Translations under genes and position numbers: made by a program
Source of the DNA: a virus
Reading direction: 5' to 3' (one strand)
DNA length: 64,000 bases
Virus record (IMG/VR): IMGVR_UViG_3300032315_000675
Location: 1-64,000 of that record
Shown: one piece after another, positions 46,549-53,582 of the stretch
Layout: each line of letters begins with the position of its first letter
How positions within the stretch are numbered: position 1 is the first letter of the stretch
The notes under the pieces: generated by a model
What the model was told of the DNA's origin: nothing
What the model saw: only the letters and a program-made list of their open reading frames with translations
The model's database searches: none

Positions 46549-47164
46549 TAAGTCCTAACATTACAGCGTACTTTTTAGTTTTGTCTTTGCGATCATCAAG
46601 CCCGTGAGTGCCGCCGTTAATTCTCTTTGTTAAAGCTAGAATAGTAGCATCGTCTACTCCTTTGTCGCAAATAGCCCATAAGTTATTTGTTTCAAAGAAG
46701 AACATCGCACTCTCAAAAGAATATTTGGTCGCAACAACGTCAGGGTTAGTCATGACCTCTGGATCACCGATGTGCTTTGAGAATGCTAGATAGTTGTCTT
46801 TGCCAGTCAACTGAATAGCTCCGCGACCACGATATTTCCATCCGTCACCGCTCTTTTCGTCACCGTTTCCCATACGATTTGCGTAAACACGATTGGCAAT
46901 CATTTCCGGCTTGCGCTCATACTTTGCAGCAGTAGCAGCATCAGGGAAATACTTCTTAAAAGTGCCTTGTAGACCTTTAGCACCATAGTTAAGATTTTCG
47001 TTGAATGCTTTGAACCCACCGCTTTCGTGGGCGCATTGTGCAAAGAAGTGTGCTGCACGACTCGGCGTCATCTTATAGTGAGCTATGGCAGCCTTTAATG
47101 TGCCTGGACCAAATGCTCCGTCAGCAGTAACACCTACTTTTTCTTGAAGATGTATCAAACTCAT
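46538..47164 (-). CDS. GH19-type endolysin (chitinase-fold muramidase)
   Basis: 208 residues. A short peptidoglycan-binding-like start (LQEKVGVTADGAFGPGTLKA) is followed by a GH19 core: HFFAQCAHESGGF with the catalytic Glu47, NENLNYGAKGL, YRGRGAIQLTGKDNY and a C-terminal TKRINGGTHGLDDR. It cleaves the glycan backbone at lysis. No signal peptide or membrane span is seen, so a holin or other export route is needed. It forms a minus-strand operon with the M15 peptidase. Confidence 0.9.
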   Translation of the reverse strand: MSLIHLQEKVGVTADGAFGPGTLKAAIAHYKMTPSRAAHFFAQCAHESGGFKAFNENLNYGAKGLQGTFKKYFPDAATAAKYERKPEMIANRVYANRMGNGDEKSGDGWKYRGRGAIQLTGKDNYLAFSKHIGDPEVMTNPDVVATKYSFESAMFFFETNNLWAICDKGVDDATILALTKRINGGTHGLDDRKDKTKKYAVMLGLIKG

Positions 47165-47174
47165 TTAACTCTCC

Positions 47175-47675
47175 TTAGAATGTTTTCCATTCATCTTTTG
47201 GATCAAAATCATTAGTTGGCAAGTACTTAGTTGACTTACCGTCTTTCTTTGCGATCAATTTCTGTTTGCGATTGCCGCCTTCTTTCTTGATAGAAGCATG
47301 TACCCATCCTGAGTTCTTGTCACCTTCTACGTAGAATTCCAAAATTATTTGGTCAAACTCTAGGTTATCAGCAATCCAGTCTGCTACGATTTTGTTTGAA
47401 ATACCATTGATTTCAAAGTCAATAGCTTGACCATTAACATGCTGACTGGTCTTTGAACCGCCGACAGCAGCATTAACCTTCGGTGCGCGGTATGATGAAT
47501 TGATTGATATCGGCTTACCAAAGTGCTTGCGTACTGGCTCAAGAATCTTTTCGCAGCAATAACGCATATTTTCAATATGTTCTGGTGTAGGGGTATTCGA
47601 CAAACCTAAGCGTTGGGCGGTAGGTGATACAATCATTTCTTCTAGTGTAAAGTGTTCTGTTAGTTTAGTTGGCAT
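47175..47675 (-). CDS. M15A-type D,D-carboxypeptidase endolysin
   Basis: 166 residues: EHFTLEEMIVS start, ISINSSYRAPKVNAAVGGSK, SQHVNGQAIDFEI (zinc His and Asp) and WVHASI (third ligand His). It cuts peptide cross-links of peptidoglycan. The start is ATG at 47675, preceded by GGGAG; the longer frame upstream runs through the promoter region and is rejected. Together with GH19 it attacks both glycan and peptide bonds. Confidence 0.9.
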   Translation of the reverse strand: MPTKLTEHFTLEEMIVSPTAQRLGLSNTPTPEHIENMRYCCEKILEPVRKHFGKPISINSSYRAPKVNAAVGGSKTSQHVNGQAIDFEINGISNKIVADWIADNLEFDQIILEFYVEGDKNSGWVHASIKKEGGNRKQKLIAKKDGKSTKYLPTNDFDPKDEWKTF

Positions 47676-47701
47676 ACATTTGCTCCCTCGTCCGGCAGAT
47701 G

Positions 47702-47709
47702 TATTTATA
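47702..47709 (-). promoter_or_regulatory. Late promoter TATAAATA for the lysis operon (minus strand)
   Basis: Plus-strand TATTTATA is a perfect minus-strand TATAAATA with about a 20-nt leader to the M15 start. Late timing is right for lysis genes. Confidence 0.7.
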
Positions 47710-47718
47710 CAAAAGGAC

Positions 47719-47747
47719 TTGACTTCGCCTATATGACATGCTATATA
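47719..47747 (+). promoter_or_regulatory. sigma70 promoter for the HAD phosphatase
   Basis: TTGACT, 17-bp spacer, TATATA. +1 would fall at or next to the ATG at 47754, so the mRNA may be leaderless or use ATG 47772. Divergent from the lysis promoter. Confidence 0.6.
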
Positions 47748-47753
47748 TAGTAT

Positions 47754-48305
47754 ATGAAAATAGTTAAATTTATGGAAAATCCCGTTTCGGCAGGAAACAC
47801 GAAACCCATCGTATATGTTGATATGGATGGGGTCTTGGCTGACCTCTACAATCATGCCGCTGAAATCCATGACGTTGAACATTACAACGAAATGACTAGA
47901 GATGAATGGGAGACGTTCTTTAAAGATAGCAACGCACATCATCTGTTTCGTGACATTCCTCCCTTCGCTACCGCTAATCAATTGCTCAATCTCGTAAAGA
48001 AGTATGCTAGCGGATATTGTATTCTCAGCAGCCCATTGAACTTTGACCGTGAAGGTAGCATCAAGGGCAAGCGTGAATGGCTTGCAAAACATATCAATGT
48101 TCCTGCTGATGAGATCATCTTCGAACATGAAAAATACAAATACGCTGTGCAGCCTGACGGTACTCCTAACGTATTGATTGATGACTACGGAGTGAACACT
48201 CGTGCATGGGACAACGCAGGCGGCATCGCTTGCAAATATCAGGCTGACGAGAATGACCTTAGTGTAGTAGAGGATGTTCTAAAAGAAACGTTCGGGGATA
48301 AATAG
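47754..48305 (+). CDS. HAD-family phosphatase (5'-nucleotidase-like)
   Basis: 183 residues: VYVDMDGVLADLYNHAAEI (DxDGV, HAD motif I), YCILSSPLNFD (motif II), KHINVPADEIIF and VLIDDYGVNTRAW (motif IV, D-D). It resembles phage deoxynucleotidases and the 5'(3')-nucleotidase family, acting on nucleoside monophosphates. Early promoter; ends just before a late promoter for the head-type protein. Confidence 0.8.
   Translation: MKIVKFMENPVSAGNTKPIVYVDMDGVLADLYNHAAEIHDVEHYNEMTRDEWETFFKDSNAHHLFRDIPPFATANQLLNLVKKYASGYCILSSPLNFDREGSIKGKREWLAKHINVPADEIIFEHEKYKYAVQPDGTPNVLIDDYGVNTRAWDNAGGIACKYQADENDLSVVEDVLKETFGDK
48297..48304 (+). promoter_or_regulatory. Late promoter GATAAATA
   Basis: Overlaps the stop codon of the HAD gene and lies 23 nt before the ATG at 48328, leaving space for a GGAG RBS. 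Confidence 0.6.
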
Positions 48306-48327
48306 TATTATACATTCGGAGATTGCA

Positions 48328-50391
48328 ATGAGTGATGCTAGAGACCTTTACAAGCTATTCAGAGAGCTTGAGAACCAACACCAAGTAAATGACACCGTGG
48401 GTTTGCATGACAGTTTTGATTTAGAACTTAACGAACACTTCGTCATTGAAAGCGGAGTAGTTGGCTTTATGGAAGATGGTGTCATCATCCAGCTTGACGA
48501 ACAAGCATTAGAGTTTCTAGACTTTAGCGGGATGCTCACAGAATCTTTGCAAGAAGTTGGTCTTAAAGATCATGAGCCAAGAAAAGTAGAAGGTGTGTAC
48601 GGGGTGAATGCGAAGCCTTTTACTAAGAAGTTCAATAATCTAAAAGCGATGAATAAATTTTTCGACCACCCCGACAATGAGGGAAACTATCAAATAGAAC
48701 GTATTTCAAAGGTCTCCGAATCAGTTGAACTTAATGAGATATCTGACGAATTGATGGCAAGATATTTCGTCAAGACTCAGCCCAAAAGAGGTGAGACTGT
48801 CCCCGATAAAAGACAGCCCTTTAGGCAACGGGCCAGAGGCGGCGCCGATAGATATTGGGACAAGCAGATAAAAGATAACGACGCTGCCGATGTACAAAAA
48901 GTGTTGGCTAGAACCCCCAAAGTTCATGACCTAAGACATATGAGTCATGGAGAAGTCTATGATCTCACACAAACTTCCGATGACATTCGTGATGGAGATG
49001 TTCTTCATGTAAAGGATGGCTCTGCCGTCATGTTTAAGGCTTGGCCTACAATGGTAAACGGCAATAGCAAATCTCTGCACTCATTCGATACAGGATACTC
49101 ATGGGACGACGAGGATTTAAGCCACTATAAGCGAGCAGTTGATATCGCCAAATCTTTGAAAGAAGAAATGGGGCCAAACTCGTCCAGACGATCCACAAAC
49201 GAGTCATTACTAGCAGAAGGTTCTAGTCAAGGTGTAGCAAACGCCATCCTTAATAGAATCATCCATCGTCATGCAGATGTTCTTGGTAAATACGGTCCAA
49301 TCAGAGTCCCGGCAGCCGTTGACGAGGTAGCAGCTAGACTAGATGACCTAGAAGAAATCGGTTCAAGCGATGTAAGTATTTGGACTAATCAAGTCATCGC
49401 TAACCTAGAAAAAGGTTGGTATGATGATATGGATCCAGAGTCTCCGGTCAGACGAGCCGTGGGCGAATCAGCAGAAGATTCTGACATTTTTGAGAGAATC
49501 GTAAAGAGCGATGACGCCTTCGAATTAATTTACAAAGGTATCACGGGTCGCCTTGGTGAAGCGGCACGTGGCAAGCTTCAAAAAATCTACGATGTCGTAG
49601 CTCGTGATAACGGTCTCGATCCAGGTGATGATCTTGAGGAGATCATTGATGGTATGATTCCCCGCATTCATGAACTTTATGATATTGGTTTTGATAACTC
49701 AGCTCCAAGAAAAGACGAGCTAGATGAAATCAAGAAACTTGCATTTGGACGAGACGCTTTAGAAGAAAATCCTATGTTGATGGCTTTGGGGACGGCGGCT
49801 GCTACTGGCGCAGGCCGAGAGCTTGCGGGCAGAGTCGCTGACAAGATTGGACTAGAAGAAAAGTTCGTAGATGAAGGATGGGGTAAGAACCTTGCAGGGG
49901 CCGGTGCTGTGATTGGCGCGCTTGCTGCTATTGCCGGTATCGATAAGATGGAAGCAGATCGTCTAATGAAATCTGAACCGCAGCTAGTCACCTTGACTCA
50001 AATGCGCCAAGAAGCAGAGCAAGAGGGCGACAAAAGGGCTGTTGATGCCCTCGATCACCGAATCAGAGTGACACTTAATTCTATCCGTAATACTGGAAGA
50101 CCTGTAATGGGTCCAGACGGTGAGCCAGTCGATCCTAGAAAATCATTAGGCGAAGCAGAATATCAAGGACGAAAGGTTACCCTCAATAAGCCGATGCAGG
50201 GAGATGTTGCAAAAAGCAAAGTATATGTCAAGAAGCCAGACGGTAAGGTCGTGAAGGTAAACTTCGGCGATAAGAATATGACTATCAAGAAGTCTAATCC
50301 GGCGCGCCGCAAATCATTCCGTGCAAGACACAACTGTGAAAATCCGGGACCAAAATGGAAGGCCAGATACTGGTCATGCCGAGCTTGGTAA
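48328..50391 (+). CDS. Large virion/prohead protein with C-terminal basic Cys domain
   Basis: 687 residues, acidic and helical, with several L/I-x-E sites (for example VELNE, LLAE) of the kind cut by prohead proteases. A Gly/Ala-rich hydrophobic stretch lies near about residues 485-545 (MALGTAAATGAGRELAGRVA, GAGAVIGALAAIAGI). The last 80 residues (QGRKVTLNKPMQGD, VYVKKPDGKVVKVNFGDKNM, RRKSFRARHNC, YWSCRAW) form a conserved marine-phage C-terminal domain (DUF5872-like) with paired Cys. Probably a head or scaffold-associated component; exact role unknown. Confidence 0.65.
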   Translation: MSDARDLYKLFRELENQHQVNDTVGLHDSFDLELNEHFVIESGVVGFMEDGVIIQLDEQALEFLDFSGMLTESLQEVGLKDHEPRKVEGVYGVNAKPFTKKFNNLKAMNKFFDHPDNEGNYQIERISKVSESVELNEISDELMARYFVKTQPKRGETVPDKRQPFRQRARGGADRYWDKQIKDNDAADVQKVLARTPKVHDLRHMSHGEVYDLTQTSDDIRDGDVLHVKDGSAVMFKAWPTMVNGNSKSLHSFDTGYSWDDEDLSHYKRAVDIAKSLKEEMGPNSSRRSTNESLLAEGSSQGVANAILNRIIHRHADVLGKYGPIRVPAAVDEVAARLDDLEEIGSSDVSIWTNQVIANLEKGWYDDMDPESPVRRAVGESAEDSDIFERIVKSDDAFELIYKGITGRLGEAARGKLQKIYDVVARDNGLDPGDDLEEIIDGMIPRIHELYDIGFDNSAPRKDELDEIKKLAFGRDALEENPMLMALGTAAATGAGRELAGRVADKIGLEEKFVDEGWGKNLAGAGAVIGALAAIAGIDKMEADRLMKSEPQLVTLTQMRQEAEQEGDKRAVDALDHRIRVTLNSIRNTGRPVMGPDGEPVDPRKSLGEAEYQGRKVTLNKPMQGDVAKSKVYVKKPDGKVVKVNFGDKNMTIKKSNPARRKSFRARHNCENPGPKWKARYWSCRAW

Positions 50392-50525
50392 AAAAGTTTG
50401 TGCTTGGAACAGAGACTAAATATTGTTATGACTGATCGGACACCGAAAGAAGCAAAGAGCGGCGTTTTTCCAATGCCGATATTCCTTTGATATTTCATCG
50501 CTTGGGAAGAATTGCAGCATAATAC

Positions 50526-50693
50526 ATGTCTGACACCCGATTCGAAGTAATTACCCAAGAAGATCCGGACACCGGAGACCTGATTATACCTATCCCTATT
50601 CCTCTTCTTAAGCATTTAGGCTGGAAAGAGGGCGATGACGTTCAGATTGACGTTGGGGAAGATGGACAAATCTATTTGAGGAAAGCAAACTAA
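50526..50693 (+). CDS. 55-residue AbrB/SpoVT-like protein
   Basis: FEVITQEDPDTGDLIIPIPI, LKHLGWKEGDDVQIDV, GQIYLRKAN follows the swapped-hairpin AbrB pattern (polar turn, P-x-x-L, G-W-x-x-G-D). Such small DNA-binding-like proteins recur in T4-like phages. Its stop overlaps the next ATG (TAATG). The gap before it (50392-50525) holds only a 20-codon frame I do not trust. Confidence 0.6.
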   Translation: MSDTRFEVITQEDPDTGDLIIPIPIPLLKHLGWKEGDDVQIDVGEDGQIYLRKAN

Positions 50694-51055
50694 TGAGCCT
50701 ATCCGTTGGATCGCCGCTGACCGGCACACTCACAACACAGTCTACTATAGCTACTCAACCTACAATAACCTATACGGGTACGCCATCTACTATAACAAAT
50801 GGCTGGCTCAATGCAAATACAGGACCTACAACTCTTAAAGTTGCAGGCGATGCTGAATTTGGCGGGGATATAAAGATCAAAGGCGTAAATCTAACTTCAA
50901 GACTAGACGCGATTGAAGAACGTTTAGGTATCCTACGCCCGAACAATGATCTTGAAGGTAAGTGGGAGAAGCTAAAGGCACTCGGTGAAGAATATCGGGC
51001 GCTAGAAAAAGATATTCTTGAGAGGGAGAAGATTTGGGACTTGCTCAGAAAATGA
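50693..51055 (+). CDS. Conserved phage protein with coiled-coil end, probably structural
   Basis: 120 residues: a Thr/Ser-rich first part (fibre-like), LKVAGDAEFGGDIKIKGVNL, LDAIEERLGILRPNNDLEGK and a coiled-coil WEKLKALGEEYRALEKDILE. Familiar in marine T4-like phages; function unknown but probably a small virion protein. Confidence 0.65.
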   Translation: MSLSVGSPLTGTLTTQSTIATQPTITYTGTPSTITNGWLNANTGPTTLKVAGDAEFGGDIKIKGVNLTSRLDAIEERLGILRPNNDLEGKWEKLKALGEEYRALEKDILEREKIWDLLRK

Positions 51056-51075
51056 ATAGTTCTATAAGTTGATTT

Positions 51076-51291
51076 ATGTCTAAAGAAAATACACTTAAAG
51101 TTGAAGGAGATGTGATTGACGTACTCCCGAACGCAACATTCAAAGTCAAGCTTGATAACGATATGATTGTATTGAGTTACATATCAGGAAAGATGCGACA
51201 GCATGAGATTCGCATTTTGCTAGGAGACAAGGTTGAACTTGAGGTCAGCCCCTATGACTTATCAAGAGGCAGGATAGTTCGGCGCAAGTAA
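51076..51291 (+). CDS. infA: Translation initiation factor IF-1 homologue
   Basis: 71 residues, the length of bacterial IF-1 (72), colinear throughout: [54 protein letters not shown]. These are the OB-fold signature blocks of IF-1, including SGKMR and RI-L-GD-V. IF-1 sits in the 30S A site and tunes initiation. A phage copy could favour phage mRNAs, for example leaderless late transcripts; that is speculation. Confidence 0.92.
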   Translation: MSKENTLKVEGDVIDVLPNATFKVKLDNDMIVLSYISGKMRQHEIRILLGDKVELEVSPYDLSRGRIVRRK

Positions 51292-51301
51292 TAGCCGAAG
51301 T

Positions 51302-51309
51302 GATAAATA
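51302..51309 (+). promoter_or_regulatory. Late promoter GATAAATA, leaderless geometry
   Basis: Ends 5 nt before the ATG at 51315, so by T4 geometry +1 is the A of ATG, as at 1185-1192. Confidence 0.55.
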
Positions 51310-51314
51310 GTCTC

Positions 51315-51875
51315 ATGAGAGAATTTATCACGCTTCTTGAGGAAAAGTCAAAACCCCAAGACATAGAAATCATCCCACTTAACTTCACCGAGCGTGAGGT
51401 TTCTCCCGTTATGGGGGGAGACACCTTAGACTTGCACTACAATAAGCTCGCTAAGGGATACGCACAACGCTACAATGACAAAGAAGGTGACCCTGAGTTT
51501 AACTACGCAGGGGCATTCCTGCACAATACGTGGTTTCCTCAGTTCAGAGAAGTGAGAAACAACAACAAACCAAATGGTCCTATGGTAGGGTTCATCAACA
51601 AGCACTTCGGTAACTTCGATGACTTCAAGGACGACGTAGAAGAAGTCGCTATGACGATACAAGGTTCTGGTTGGGTCTATCTAGCTTATGACGGTAAGAT
51701 CAAGACGATCAAGAATCATGAAGTGCGTGACGACATCTTGCTGCTGATTGACTGGTGGGAACACGCTTGGATTCTTGATTATGGGAGTGACAAGAAGAAG
51801 TATCTCAAAGAGCTTTGGAAGATCATCAACTGGAACGTGGTTTCTACCCGTTTAGGAAAATTCTGGTCGTCGTAG
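51315..51875 (+). CDS. Fe/Mn superoxide dismutase with capsid-targeting-like N-terminus
   Basis: 186 residues. Residues 1-10 (MREFITLLEE) resemble the other putative capsid-targeting peptides. The SOD core follows: LDLHYNKLAKGY (His41), GAFLHNTWF (His70), IQGSGWVYLAYD and LLIDWWEHAWILDY (Asp146, His150), then the INWNVVSTRL end, so all four metal ligands are present. It should dismutate superoxide. Late promoter and targeting motif suggest packaging or virion association. No RBS, consistent with leaderless translation. Confidence 0.85.
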   Translation: MREFITLLEEKSKPQDIEIIPLNFTEREVSPVMGGDTLDLHYNKLAKGYAQRYNDKEGDPEFNYAGAFLHNTWFPQFREVRNNNKPNGPMVGFINKHFGNFDDFKDDVEEVAMTIQGSGWVYLAYDGKIKTIKNHEVRDDILLLIDWWEHAWILDYGSDKKKYLKELWKIINWNVVSTRLGKFWSS

Positions 51876-52058
51876 ATGGACACTAATGATCTAAAAAGAC
51901 TAGCAGGTATTGTTGATAGTAGAGGTAAGCCTACTCATGCGGAGCCCATTGACCGTAGCAAGATCACCGCTAAGCCCGGCACAGACGAATGGTTCAAAGC
52001 TATGTTCCCTATAAACGACACTCAAATGCCAGTCGGGTTCAGAGGTCGTAAGAAATGA
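51876..52058 (+). CDS. Conserved small phage protein (PGTDEWFK family)
   Basis: 60 residues: MDTNDLKRLAGIVDSRGKPT, AKPGTDEWFKAMFPINDTQM, PVGFRGRKK. Recurs in marine T4-like phages as a short late protein. Starts directly after the SOD stop and overlaps the next gene. Function unknown. Confidence 0.6.
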   Translation: MDTNDLKRLAGIVDSRGKPTHAEPIDRSKITAKPGTDEWFKAMFPINDTQMPVGFRGRKK

Positions 52059-52390
52059 GAGCTAAAGAATTCTTGTATGAGTCCGACACACAGACAGCAT
52101 ATCATGCTACCCCTAGAGATAACTTAGGAAGTGTACTGCATAAAGGATTGGTTCCAAAAAAGAGCAAGCATTATCCCAGTGCAGGTAAAAGAGTATACCT
52201 TTTTCCGTCAATTGATGCAGCAAACGAAGCACTTTTGGATTGGTTAGAAGATAGGTTTTCGAATGATATTCTATCATTATTAAAGATTGATCTTCGTGGA
52301 TTATCTGTATTTGAGGATTTTGACGAACTTTATACTACCGATCCAATATCACCTGATAGAATTTCAGTAATAGACGAGCATTGGGGATAA
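52055..52390 (+). CDS. ADP-ribosyltransferase/KptA-like small protein with targeting N-terminus
   Basis: 111 residues. MRAKEFLYE at the N-terminus is a targeting-like motif ending in L-x-E. Then TAYHATPRDNLGSVLHKGLV resembles the Y-H-x-T/S ... I-L-x-x-G-L start of ART and RNA 2'-phosphotransferase folds, RVYLFPSIDAANEAL the Y-L strand and helix, and ISPDRISVIDE a final I-x-P-x-x-I strand. T4 also injects an ADP-ribosyltransferase (Alt), so function and packaging may be analogous. The catalytic residue assignment is not certain. Confidence 0.6.
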   Translation: MRAKEFLYESDTQTAYHATPRDNLGSVLHKGLVPKKSKHYPSAGKRVYLFPSIDAANEALLDWLEDRFSNDILSLLKIDLRGLSVFEDFDELYTTDPISPDRISVIDEHWG

Positions 52391-52391
52391 G

Positions 52392-53540
52392 ATGAGAGCT
52401 AGAGAATTTATCACCGAAAATCGTAATAGGTATTTAGAAATCGAGTTTGTCTGCGTAAACAAGAACGTTTCGGGTTCTACCTCCCCCAAAGACCAAGACG
52501 CCTTGTTTCAGGCTTTAAAGCAGGTCCCGAATATCATTGTGTACCGTCAGGACTTTGACGAGTCTGAAGAACACACCTCAGGCGGCAAGAGTATGGCTGT
52601 CATTGTCGTTAAGGGCGGCAATACAACCGCTACTAAAGTTCGGGCACTAGCAGCACAGCATGGTGTAATGATTGATCTAACTACATACCGAGATGATAGA
52701 TTTATTGATCGGTTGTATAATGACCGTGTGCCTGCAGTGACTAGCTGGTATGATAATAGCAGTCCTGCTGTAACCGAAAACATTGAAATCCCTATCGGGC
52801 GGGGTCGTGCTAATACTTCTGTACCAGACATTTTATATCATAGTTTGCGTGGAAGGGCACTTAACATGTCAGGTGGAATTGACGCATATGTACCGGGAAA
52901 TCCGCAGGAATGGCGTGAACTCGGCTCTAGGTTTAAGCAACCGATACAAGGACTCGTGTATCTTAGTAACAAACCATTGGATCAGAGTGCTTTGGCGATT
53001 GATGTACACAAACTTAATCCAAACCTACTTAGATATACCGGTCAGTCCGAAGGTTATCTAATATACGGTGACAATATTCCTGCAGATGCTATCATTGATG
53101 TTTCCAGACAAGAAATTGATGAGAACGACGAACCTGTAACAATCAAAATTGGCGGAACTGATCCCAAAGTTAAAGCATGGATTCAAAAAGTATATGACAT
53201 GTTCCCGCAGCAATTTGGAAACAAGCATGTCATGCCTCTAGGCGGAGAAGGGGACGATCAGGAGTTTGCATTGTTTGAGCTTGTTACTAGTTTCAGCAAG
53301 CGAGGCGCAGTAGAAGTTAAATGGATTGAAGCCTATCCGCTCAGACAGGGGGTAGGTAGTAAAGCCATGAAGATACTGCAAGACTTAGCAAAACAAGACG
53401 GTATTGCTCTTACTGTCTACCCTTGGGATAAAGGACAGGTATCCCAATCAAAGCTCATGAAGTTTTATAAGAAACAAGGCTTCGTGCCAAGAAGCACAGG
53501 CTCTAAAAACATGATATGGGAACCCTCACCCGATAAGTGA
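52392..53540 (+). CDS. Targeted two-domain protein: ART-like domain plus GNAT acetyltransferase
   Basis: 382 residues. Residues 1-9 are MRAREFITE, nearly identical to the metalloprotease at 1198. Residues about 140-235 (DILYHSLRGRALNMSGGIDA, GLVYLSNKPLDQSALAIDVH, YLIYGDNIPADAI) follow the ART/KptA-like strand order. The C-terminal about 85 residues are a GNAT fold: VEVKWIEAYPLRQGVGSKAM gives the acetyl-CoA R-x-G-x-G loop, FYKKQGFVPR the last helix. Probably a packaged effector that modifies host proteins; substrates unknown. Confidence 0.65.
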   Translation: MRAREFITENRNRYLEIEFVCVNKNVSGSTSPKDQDALFQALKQVPNIIVYRQDFDESEEHTSGGKSMAVIVVKGGNTTATKVRALAAQHGVMIDLTTYRDDRFIDRLYNDRVPAVTSWYDNSSPAVTENIEIPIGRGRANTSVPDILYHSLRGRALNMSGGIDAYVPGNPQEWRELGSRFKQPIQGLVYLSNKPLDQSALAIDVHKLNPNLLRYTGQSEGYLIYGDNIPADAIIDVSRQEIDENDEPVTIKIGGTDPKVKAWIQKVYDMFPQQFGNKHVMPLGGEGDDQEFALFELVTSFSKRGAVEVKWIEAYPLRQGVGSKAMKILQDLAKQDGIALTVYPWDKGQVSQSKLMKFYKKQGFVPRSTGSKNMIWEPSPDK

Positions 53541-53554
53541 TTTCAGCCCAAATT

Positions 53555-53562
53555 GATAAATA
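53555..53562 (+). promoter_or_regulatory. Late promoter GATAAATA for the fibre genes
   Basis: GATAAATA with a 20-nt leader containing AGGGACTGAG before the ATG at 53583. Confidence 0.6.
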
Positions 53563-53582
53563 CTATCAATAGGGACTGAGAA

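Noticed and set aside
47676-48128. N-terminal extension of the M15 peptidase frame on the minus strand
   Set aside because: It runs antisense to the HAD phosphatase and across both promoters. The conserved peptidase start and RBS are at 47675.
48328-48360. Capsid-targeting peptide on the 687-residue head-type protein
   Set aside because: Its start MSDARDLYKLF lacks the EF[IL]xE core shared by the other five proteins.
50436-50489. 20-codon ORF between the head-type protein and the AbrB-like gene
   Set aside because: No RBS and no similarity; more likely untranslated spacer.
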